39,915 bases of DNA from a bacterium (GTDB lineage: Bacteria; Patescibacteriota; Saccharimonadia; Saccharimonadales; UBA4665): positions 1-39,915 of the forward strand of contig JAJZKE010000004.1 of NCBI GenBank assembly GCA_021809645.1, given 5' to 3'. Both the position numbers and the translations under genes were made by a program. Position 1 is the first letter of the stretch; each line of letters begins with the position of its first letter. Positions 20,016-27,883 of the stretch are shown here, piece by piece. The notes under the pieces are model-generated. The model did not search any database, had not been told where the DNA came from, and saw nothing but the letters and a program-made list of their open reading frames with translations.

Positions 20016-20253
20016 TCTGTTTAATATTATTGTTAGCAATTTTATCTTAAAAATATACGAATGTCTATGTTTTGTGCACTTATTCAATACATCGAAGTGC
20101 CATATCCAAGTAATTTTCGATTGATTTTCAAGTTATAGACAATACCGTTAGATGTATTCGATTATCCTTCTTCTAATTAAATTAATTACATAAGCTATTA
20201 TATAGGTCACGATTATCTACGATCTTTTAGTATTGCCATTTTTATTGAAGGGA

Positions 20254-20282
20254 TTGACCGATGTAATATCCTAATATATACT
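20254..20282 (+). promoter_or_regulatory. Sigma70-type promoter for the rpmE-prfA-prmC operon
   Basis: TTGACC, 17-bp spacer, TATACT; predicted TSS ~20289, only ~8 nt before the rpmE ATG at 20297. Confidence 0.75.
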
Positions 20283-20296
20283 AAACACCCTAAGTT

Positions 20297-20629
20297 ATGA
20301 GAAAAGATATTCACCCAAATAATTATAGGCTGGTTGTTTTTAAAGATCTTAATGACGAGACTACTTATTTAACTCGTTCTACTGTATCAACAGACGAGAC
20401 TATTGAAATAGATGGTCAAACTTATCCTTTAGTAAAAGTACATATAAGTAGTAGCTCACATCCTTTCTTCACAGGAGAAGAAAGAATTGTCGATATTGAA
20501 GGACGAGTCGATAAATTTAAAGCTCGTGCTGCTGCCGGAGCTGCTGCAAGAGAAAAAAGAGCTAAAGCAGCTCAAAAACATGCCCAACGCCAAGCTCAAA
20601 AAGCAACCAAAGAAGCATCTAAGAGTTAA
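20297..20629 (+). CDS. rpmE: 50S ribosomal protein L31 (type B-like, with Ala/Lys-rich tail)
   Basis: [17 protein letters not shown]...[23 protein letters not shown]; long basic Ala-rich C-terminal extension. Confidence 0.93.
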   Translation: MRKDIHPNNYRLVVFKDLNDETTYLTRSTVSTDETIEIDGQTYPLVKVHISSSSHPFFTGEERIVDIEGRVDKFKARAAAGAAAREKRAKAAQKHAQRQAQKATKEASKS

Positions 20630-20670
20630 CTATTCATAAATCTCTACTTATGTAGAATATAATTAATTAT

Positions 20671-21732
20671 ATGGATAGTATTGAAACTAAAATAAGAGAA
20701 GAGTTTGCCAATCTACAGGATAGAATGGCAGATAGTAGTATATATTCTTCACCTGAATACCCTCAAATTGCTAAAAAATATAGTGAGCTATCCAATGTTA
20801 TCGAACTATATAATCTACGAGGTGACTTAGAGAAAAAACTAATTGATACTAAGGAGTTAAAAAACAGCTCAAAAGATCCTGAGTTTTTAGAACTTGCAAG
20901 ACAAGAAGTAGAGGATCTAAATACAAAAATTAAGTCCCTTAATGAAGATATAAAAAATAAGCTTAGGGTTGAAGATCCAAATAATGCACGTAATGTAATT
21001 ATCGAGATTAGAGCTGCTGCCGGTGGAGATGAATCAAGTCTATTCGCCGGAGAGTTATATAGAATGTATTGCCGGTGGGCTGAGAGACATGGTTTTCGTT
21101 ATGAATTATTAAGCGAAAATCCAAATGAGGTAGGTGGTTTCAAAGAAATAATATTTTCCGTCAATGGTAAAGATGCGTATAAATATCTGAGATTTGAAGC
21201 AGGAGTTCATCGGGTTCAAAGAGTTCCCGTTACAGAAAATCAAGGAAGAGTACATACATCGACTGTTACAGTTGCGATATTACCAGAAGCTGAAGAATCA
21301 GACATAGAAATTAATACTAATGATTTACGAATTGATGTCTATAGATCGAGTGGCCATGGAGGACAATCAGTTAACACTACCGATTCTGCAGTACGAATAA
21401 CTCATTTACCTACCGGGATTGTAGTTGCCAACCAAGATGAAAAATCTCAAACAAAAAACAAGGCCAAAGCAATGAGTATATTAAGATCAAGACTTTTATC
21501 TTTAAAAATTGATAGCGAACAGCAGGCATTATCTGAAGCTAGACGTAAATTAATTGGCTCTGGTGATAGAAGCGAAAAAATAAGAACCTATAACTTTCCT
21601 CAAGATCGTATTACCGACCATCGAATTAGTTATTCTAGGTCAAATATTTCGGCAGCCTTAGATGGCGATATTGACGACCTTATAGAAAAACTTCAAGAAG
21701 CAGAATTAAACCTTATTGATTCTGAACAATAA
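20671..21732 (+). CDS. prfA: Peptide chain release factor 1
   Basis: GVHRVQRVPVTENQGRVHTST (PxT tripeptide), SSGHGGQSVNTTDSAVRITH. Confidence 0.97.
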   Translation: MDSIETKIREEFANLQDRMADSSIYSSPEYPQIAKKYSELSNVIELYNLRGDLEKKLIDTKELKNSSKDPEFLELARQEVEDLNTKIKSLNEDIKNKLRVEDPNNARNVIIEIRAAAGGDESSLFAGELYRMYCRWAERHGFRYELLSENPNEVGGFKEIIFSVNGKDAYKYLRFEAGVHRVQRVPVTENQGRVHTSTVTVAILPEAEESDIEINTNDLRIDVYRSSGHGGQSVNTTDSAVRITHLPTGIVVANQDEKSQTKNKAKAMSILRSRLLSLKIDSEQQALSEARRKLIGSGDRSEKIRTYNFPQDRITDHRISYSRSNISAALDGDIDDLIEKLQEAELNLIDSEQ

Positions 21733-21754
21733 AAGTATAATTGATCATCAAATA

Positions 21755-22597
21755 ATGACTATCAAGCAATATTTAGATTATGCAACCAAGGAGTTAGAGA
21801 ATAGTAATATTGCTACCGCCAGGCTTGATGCATTAGTACTTATGGAATTCTTTTTAAATATCGACCGGTCTAAACTATTGGCTTATCAAAATGATCAACT
21901 GTTAACAGAGCGACAAAAAAATGTACTCAACCGAGTTTTGAAAAAAAGATCAATGCACATACCGATTTCATATATTACTCACAACACTGAATTTTATGGG
22001 CGTAATTTTTATATTGATAATAACGTGTTGGAGCCTCGTCCTGAGTCGGAAACTATAATAGATTTATATAAACGAGTTGTTCTTTCTGATGATGTAATTT
22101 CTAAAAAAATTAGAAGTCAAGAAAAAATTAGAGTTGCAGATATCGGTACAGGATCTGGCGCACTTGGTATCACTATTGCCCTAGAAGATATAAATTCTTT
22201 AGTAGACTTAGTAGACATCGATAAAAAAGCTATAAGGATTGCTAAACGGAACGTTGTTTTTCATACAATTAATGTACGTTGCTTCCTAGCAGACCTAATA
22301 CCTAATACACCCTATGTACATGATGTTTTTGTTTGTAATTTACCGTACATCCCAGATAGTTTTAATATAAATTTAGCCGCTAGCCATGAGCCTCATATTG
22401 CTATATTTGGCGGTTATGATGGTCTGGAACTTTACCGTAAACTTTTTAAAACTATGGATCTTTTACAACATAATCCGTTGTATATTATTACCGAATCACT
22501 TCCTTTATCTCATCCCCAACTTAAACTTATCGCAGAAACTAACGGTTATAAGTTGGCTTTGGCCGAAGATTTCGTTCAGGTTTTTAAGAAATATTAA
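21755..22597 (+). CDS. prmC: Release factor glutamine methyltransferase
   Basis: Rossmann motif VADIGTGSGALGITIA, catalytic-site variant NLPYIP, GGYDGLELYR; directly after prfA. ATG at 21755 preferred over the track start 21716. Confidence 0.92.
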   Translation: MTIKQYLDYATKELENSNIATARLDALVLMEFFLNIDRSKLLAYQNDQLLTERQKNVLNRVLKKRSMHIPISYITHNTEFYGRNFYIDNNVLEPRPESETIIDLYKRVVLSDDVISKKIRSQEKIRVADIGTGSGALGITIALEDINSLVDLVDIDKKAIRIAKRNVVFHTINVRCFLADLIPNTPYVHDVFVCNLPYIPDSFNINLAASHEPHIAIFGGYDGLELYRKLFKTMDLLQHNPLYIITESLPLSHPQLKLIAETNGYKLALAEDFVQVFKKY

Positions 22598-23910
22598 GTA
22601 CCAGGCTCTTTGCCTAGTGTTAGATTGACATGTATGTATTTACCATTCCTTAGAACCGTTAGGGTTACGTTAGTTCCAGGCATATATTGATCAATCAAAC
22701 CTATAAGACTATGAGTTTGATTAATTTTAGTTCCATTAATTGCTGTAATGATATCATTGGTTTTCAACCCAGCTTTTGCTGCAGGAGAACCTGCTATAAC
22801 TGATGGACTTGAGGGATTACTGCTAGGTGCGATAAAGGCACCGTTTTTAACGCTTAGTCCATATTCATTTGCAACGTCCGCGGTTAAAGGTATATAGCGT
22901 ATTCCAATATATGGGATACTTAATTTACCCGTCTTAAGCACCTGATTTATCAATCCTTTAACATCATTTATTGGTATTGCAAAACCAATATTTTGAGCAT
23001 TGCCTGCTATTGCTGTATTAATCCCTATAACTTGGCCGTTGAGATTGACTAAAGGACCACCTGAGTTACCTTCATTGATCGCAGCATCTGTCTGAAATAA
23101 ATCAGCAAGATTTTCTGTAGTTCCGGTAGAGGATCCTAACCCTCCGGTACTAGCAGTCGCCGTTACACTTCTTCCATAACCAGAAATAATGCCACTGGTA
23201 ACAGTATTCTGGAATTGTCCTAGAGCATTGCCTATAGCAACAACTTCATCGCCTACTTTCATTTGAGAAGAGTTACCGATAGCTGCAGGTACTAATTTTT
23301 GACCGTCAGCATTATTAATTTTAAGGAAAGCAATGTCTAAACTACTACTAGAGCTAGTTCGACCTATAATACTAACATCTTTAAGTTGAGTGCCGTTGCT
23401 AAGTGTTATGCTAACATTAGTAGTACCCTTTGGTACAACATGTCTATTGGTCATAACTATACCGTTTGATGAAATTATAATTCCTGTTCCAGCAGCTTGT
23501 TCTTGTACTGGTTGAGAAAAACCAAATAATCCAAAACCTCCAGTATTCGACGTGCCACTATTGGTGGTAGTAATAGCCACATTAATACTTACCACACTTG
23601 GTCCAACTGTTTTAGCGATATCGCTAATTAATTGGCTGTCGCTAGTTATTATTTGTTTCTGGCTGCCCAAGCTAGTATTGCCTATGACAACAGCATTACC
23701 GTTAGACTCTAACCAACCTCCTAAAAATCCACTACCAATTGCAGCTGCAATAAATAGTACAGCAACTAAGGTATAGCGGATTCTTTTACTTTTGGGCATT
23801 TTTATATTGGGTTTAGGTAAAGTGATCGTATAAGTCTTATTTTGTTTTTTGGGCTCAGTAGATATACTATTTGGTTTATCTTGATTGTTGTTCTCGTCTT
23901 TTTTATCCAT
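22594..23910 (-). CDS. htrA: HtrA/DegP-type trypsin-like serine protease with PDZ domain, membrane-anchored
   Basis: N-terminal TM, catalytic triad contexts TNRHVV, SLDIAFLKI, NEGNSGGPL, PDZ GSPAAKAGLKTNDII. Confidence 0.94.
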   Translation of the reverse strand: MDKKDENNNQDKPNSISTEPKKQNKTYTITLPKPNIKMPKSKRIRYTLVAVLFIAAAIGSGFLGGWLESNGNAVVIGNTSLGSQKQIITSDSQLISDIAKTVGPSVVSINVAITTTNSGTSNTGGFGLFGFSQPVQEQAAGTGIIISSNGIVMTNRHVVPKGTTNVSITLSNGTQLKDVSIIGRTSSSSSLDIAFLKINNADGQKLVPAAIGNSSQMKVGDEVVAIGNALGQFQNTVTSGIISGYGRSVTATASTGGLGSSTGTTENLADLFQTDAAINEGNSGGPLVNLNGQVIGINTAIAGNAQNIGFAIPINDVKGLINQVLKTGKLSIPYIGIRYIPLTADVANEYGLSVKNGAFIAPSSNPSSPSVIAGSPAAKAGLKTNDIITAINGTKINQTHSLIGLIDQYMPGTNVTLTVLRNGKYIHVNLTLGKEPGT

Positions 23911-23927
23911 AATTTATCCTCCTCAGT

Positions 23928-24674
23928 TTATACAACCTTTGCTCCCCAATTAGAGAAAATTATTACCACTACGACTACGACTACCATTACTGTTATAAAT
24001 TGGCGTCTAATAGATTTGCTAAGCTTATTATTATGATCTAGATAATATAAAACTGCTAAACCATAACCTAGAGTTGAGAGAAGAAGTGCTGGTTGTGATA
24101 ATAGCCGATAATATATCAACCAATGTGACAATAACCAAGCTAGAGAAGCACCAAAGTATCCCCAAGTATAAGACAGTAATTTAGCATAAGGTTCGTCGAA
24201 TCCATCAAAGAAGTGTCTTGCCGCAAAATAACATACTATTCCAGTTGTTAAAGTTAGCCCATATAAAGGCCCATTAGCCCAAGCTAGATAAATAGCCATT
24301 AAGCCACAAAGTTGCCCTATAAAAGCCTGTGTAGATACCATAATTAAGGTACCAGCAGGTTTTATAGCAATCAACCATAAGACATACAGCATAACCCATA
24401 AAATCTGATATGGTAATGTACTATGCATCATAAATATAACTATTGATAAACCAACAATTATATCTATTGCATTAGCCCTAATATTAGATGGCCAAAACCT
24501 GGGTTTAACTGCTACCATACGCCATTTACTTAATAACACTAGACTGAATGCCAGCTGAATAAAGTTTAGCCGTATTAACAGTAATATAGCTATCGGTAGA
24601 AAAATTAATAAGATGATATGTAAAACGCGAGCAAATCCAGCAGTTGGTCGAATTTTATTAATCATTGGTCTCAT
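23928..24674 (-). CDS. Polytopic membrane protein of unknown function
   Basis: ~7 hydrophobic segments; C-terminal VMVVVVVVVIIF tract; no family recognised. Confidence 0.6.
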   Translation of the reverse strand: MRPMINKIRPTAGFARVLHIILLIFLPIAILLLIRLNFIQLAFSLVLLSKWRMVAVKPRFWPSNIRANAIDIIVGLSIVIFMMHSTLPYQILWVMLYVLWLIAIKPAGTLIMVSTQAFIGQLCGLMAIYLAWANGPLYGLTLTTGIVCYFAARHFFDGFDEPYAKLLSYTWGYFGASLAWLLSHWLIYYRLLSQPALLLSTLGYGLAVLYYLDHNNKLSKSIRRQFITVMVVVVVVVIIFSNWGAKVV

Positions 24675-24744
24675 TGATAGTTTTATGATATCAAATTATA
24701 GAGTTATATAATACTGCAACGGATTCATGATATAGTTTAAAGCT

Positions 24745-25401
24745 ATGGAAGATCAATATAAGCATAAAGAGTCTTTTATCAATAACGCTACCGATAGTAA
24801 TAGTCATAAGCTAAATAAAAGACATGCACTTCTAGATTTCTTATCGACTTTGATTATATTATTGGCAGCTTTTATTGTATCCGTCTTAATGATAATCTTT
24901 GTCTTTCGTTCTTATCAGGTAGATGGACCAAGCATGGAGCCAACCCTTCAGAATAATAATCTTCTAATAATATGGAAACTGCCTAGAACTTGGGCCGATA
25001 TAACTGGTCATCCATATATACCTAAAAGAGGTGACATAATCGTATTTACTGAATCTGGTCTTTCAAAGTTTGGTCAGCAAAATACTAAACAGTTAATAAA
25101 AAGAGTTATTGGATTGCCTGGTGATACCGTAGTCGTTAATAATGGTCAATACACAATATACAATAAAAAACATCCCAAAGGCTTTAATCCAGATAAAACA
25201 TTACCCTACTTTAAGGGAAAAAATATTCCTTATACATCGGGTAATATAAAAATAAAATTAGGGCCAAATCAATTATTTGTATCCGGAGATAATCGTCCAG
25301 ATTCATTAGACTCAAGAGATTTTGGACCAATAAATGCTAATCAAATAGTTGGTCAACTAGTACTTAGGATTTATCCTCTAAATAAAATAAAGGTCTTCTA
25401 G
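24745..25401 (+). CDS. lepB: Signal peptidase I
   Basis: VDGPSMEPTL (catalytic Ser), LIKRVIGLPGD (catalytic Lys), GDNRPDSLDSRDFG. Confidence 0.97.
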   Translation: MEDQYKHKESFINNATDSNSHKLNKRHALLDFLSTLIILLAAFIVSVLMIIFVFRSYQVDGPSMEPTLQNNNLLIIWKLPRTWADITGHPYIPKRGDIIVFTESGLSKFGQQNTKQLIKRVIGLPGDTVVVNNGQYTIYNKKHPKGFNPDKTLPYFKGKNIPYTSGNIKIKLGPNQLFVSGDNRPDSLDSRDFGPINANQIVGQLVLRIYPLNKIKVF

Positions 25402-25453
25402 ATACAATTATAGAATTATTTAGTAAGGTGTTTTCATGGTATATTCATATAAT

Positions 25454-26320
25454 ATGGATAAGCCAATAAAAAAAGGATTAGGAAGAGGGTTTGAGGCTCT
25501 TCTGCCACAAAACTTTGATAAAAGTATTCTTTTATCACCAGAAGATCGTATTGAAAAAATTAATATAGATAAACTTTGTCCTAACCCTTCACAACCAAGA
25601 AAGAATTTTGACGAAAGATCTCTTACTGAATTATCTGAATCAATAAAACGATATGGCATTATACAACCATTACTGGTAACACCAGAAAAAGACGGCTACA
25701 TTATTATCGCTGGAGAAAGACGATGGAGAGCAGCTAAAAAAGCTCGATTATCAACAGTACCAGTAGTAATACATAAAAGAAAAGAGCTGGAGCAAATAGA
25801 AATTGCACTTATAGAAAACGTACAACGAGTTGATCTTACGCCGTTAGAACAAGCACTAAGTGTTGAGAAATTACATGAACAATTTAATTTTACTTATGAG
25901 GAAATTGCAAAACGATTAGGAAAGGCAACTTCTACAGTTACAAATACAGTCAGATTGCTTAAATTACCCAAGGAAGCGAAAGATGCTCTATCTAGAAATT
26001 TAATATCCGAGGGACATGCTCGACAAATTTTAGCTATCTCCGATCAACCAAAACAACAGGAATACTTACTCAAAGCAATTATTAAAAACGGCTGGAATGT
26101 TAGACAGGCAGAACAATTTGTTACAAGCCTTAAAACTGGTATTGTTGAAACAAAGAAAGCAAGTGCTAGAACTTCAGCCCAAACAAAAGAAACAAAGTTA
26201 CTATCAAGGCGTCTTGGTACAAATGTCAGCTTAAGACGCATGGCTCATGGAGGAAAACTCGAAATTGCTTACAAAGATGATAATGATCTGGCAAGAATAA
26301 TAAATCTTTTTTCTCTATAG
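25454..26320 (+). CDS. parB: ParB/Spo0J chromosome partitioning protein
   Basis: KKGLGRGFEALLP, IAGERRWRAAKKA, IENVQRVDLTPLEQA, HTH TYEEIAKRLGKATSTVTNTVRLLKLP. ATG at 25454 preferred over 25436. Confidence 0.95.
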   Translation: MDKPIKKGLGRGFEALLPQNFDKSILLSPEDRIEKINIDKLCPNPSQPRKNFDERSLTELSESIKRYGIIQPLLVTPEKDGYIIIAGERRWRAAKKARLSTVPVVIHKRKELEQIEIALIENVQRVDLTPLEQALSVEKLHEQFNFTYEEIAKRLGKATSTVTNTVRLLKLPKEAKDALSRNLISEGHARQILAISDQPKQQEYLLKAIIKNGWNVRQAEQFVTSLKTGIVETKKASARTSAQTKETKLLSRRLGTNVSLRRMAHGGKLEIAYKDDNDLARIINLFSL

Positions 26321-26321
26321 A

Positions 26322-27095
26322 TTAATCTCTGGTTCGCACAACTATTTCTTTGGTTAATGTTTTATAGGCTTTTGCACCCTTACTTCTCTTGTCATATTCA
26401 AGTATTGTTTTTCCAAAGCTCGGAGCTTCAGCAAGTCTAACGTTCCTTGGTATAACAGTTTTAAAAACAATATCATTAAAATAGTTCAGCAACTCGTCTC
26501 TAACCTGAGAGCTTAATGCATTTCGGCTATCATACATGGTCATCAATACTCCCAAAATTGATAAATTAGGATTAGTAGATACTTTAACTGCTTGAATAGT
26601 GTTCAATAACTGACTTAGACCCTCTAAGGCATAATATTCTGTTTGTACGGGTATTAATACATAATCTGAGGCAGTTAAAGCATTGACTGTTAAAAGTCCA
26701 AGAGAGGGCGGACAATCAATTATTACATAGTCATAATTAAGATCGTTATCGTCTAATGAAGATTTCAATAAATATTCTCTATTTATTTTAGAAACTAGTT
26801 CTACTTCAGCTCCCGACAAATCAGTATTACTACCTATAAGATATAAATTTTCAAAACTAGTTTTCAAAACAAAATCGTTAATACTATTATTCTCACTAAT
26901 AAGTAACTGGTAACTTGTATTTTTTAATTTATTTTTATCAATACCTAGACCGCTTGTTGTATTGGCTTGTGGATCTAGATCGATCAGTAAAACTTTATAG
27001 TCTCTCGAAAGATAGGCTGCAGTATTAATAGCAGTAGTCGTTTTACCAACTCCTCCTTTTTGATTAACTATAGCTATAGTTGTTCTTTCTGTCAT
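26322..27095 (-). CDS. parA: ParA/Soj partitioning ATPase
   Basis: Deviant Walker A NQKGGVGKTTTAIN, DLDPQANTTSGLG, IDCPPSLGLLTVNAL. Confidence 0.97.
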   Translation of the reverse strand: MTERTTIAIVNQKGGVGKTTTAINTAAYLSRDYKVLLIDLDPQANTTSGLGIDKNKLKNTSYQLLISENNSINDFVLKTSFENLYLIGSNTDLSGAEVELVSKINREYLLKSSLDDNDLNYDYVIIDCPPSLGLLTVNALTASDYVLIPVQTEYYALEGLSQLLNTIQAVKVSTNPNLSILGVLMTMYDSRNALSSQVRDELLNYFNDIVFKTVIPRNVRLAEAPSFGKTILEYDKRSKGAKAYKTLTKEIVVRTRD

Positions 27096-27142
27096 AGTCT
27101 ACTTACTAGTAGTATATCTGATAGTTTGATAATAATCACTTA

Positions 27143-27171
27143 CAATAAAAAACACAGCCCTATAAGCTGTG
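27143..27171 (-). terminator. Rho-independent terminator on minus strand between rplU and parA
   Basis: Minus-strand CACAGC-TTATAGG-GCTGTG followed by TTTTTTATT. Confidence 0.65.
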
Positions 27172-27185
27172 CATTATTTTGTTTG

Positions 27186-27220
27186 AGGGCTCCCCGATTT
27201 TTTTCGGAAAGCCCTTTATT
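27186..27220 (+). terminator. Hairpin with T-rich tail (terminator-like on + strand)
   Basis: AGGGCT cc CCGA tttttt TCGG aa AGCCCT followed by TTATTTTTAT. Confidence 0.45.
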
Positions 27221-27522
27221 TTTATGTGATTTTTTACCAATTTTTGTTGGCAAGGGAGACTATTTAAAATAACCAACCCTATGACAATTAGTATCTCGCG
27301 AATAACAGGGGTATGCAAGGATTTTTTGAATAATTTTTATACCCATATCATAGTCAGTGTTACGACATATTTTTTAACGATTTTCGTTGTATTTTATGCA
27401 TTTCTGACAAATAAACCCTTACGACTAAACATTCATTTAAAAATTTCTGACAATATCCAACAACAATAATGTAGTATTTTCGATAACTACGTACTTTTAG
27501 GTATAATACTTATCCACAAGAG

Positions 27523-27831
27523 CTAACTAATCTTTAGTACCTTTATTGCAGTATGTCGCTGTCTATGACCACGTACTTTCTTTACACGTTTTTTTGCTTT
27601 ATATCTTATTGATACCACTTTATCAGATTGCTTATCCGATTCGATAATCTGAGCCTCTACTTTATTGTCGTTTAGAACAGGCTGACCGACAGCTACTTTT
27701 TGATCATCAATAACAAGCAAAGGTTTAAATAATAAACTTTTAGTAGAACTCTTTATTAATTCTACTTCTAGCGTATCACCTTCAGATACTAAATACTGTT
27801 TTCCACCTGTTAAAATTACTGCCTTCTTCAT
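27523..27831 (-). CDS. rplU: 50S ribosomal protein L21
   Basis: ILTGGKQYLVSEGDTLEVELI... KRVKKVRGHRQRHTAIKV. Confidence 0.96.
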   Translation of the reverse strand: MKKAVILTGGKQYLVSEGDTLEVELIKSSTKSLLFKPLLVIDDQKVAVGQPVLNDNKVEAQIIESDKQSDKVVSIRYKAKKRVKKVRGHRQRHTAIKVLKIS

Positions 27832-27883
27832 AAGTATTATAGGTTATCAAATATTAGCCGTTCTGTAAACTGTAATTTCTTTT

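Noticed and set aside
27060-27272. Plus-strand 70-aa ORF between parA and rplU
   Set aside because: Runs through two hairpins/terminator-like sequences and has no recognisable domain; the region looks non-coding
25436-27600. parS site near parB/parA
   Set aside because: No match to TGTTTCACGTGAAACA or a close variant noticed by eye
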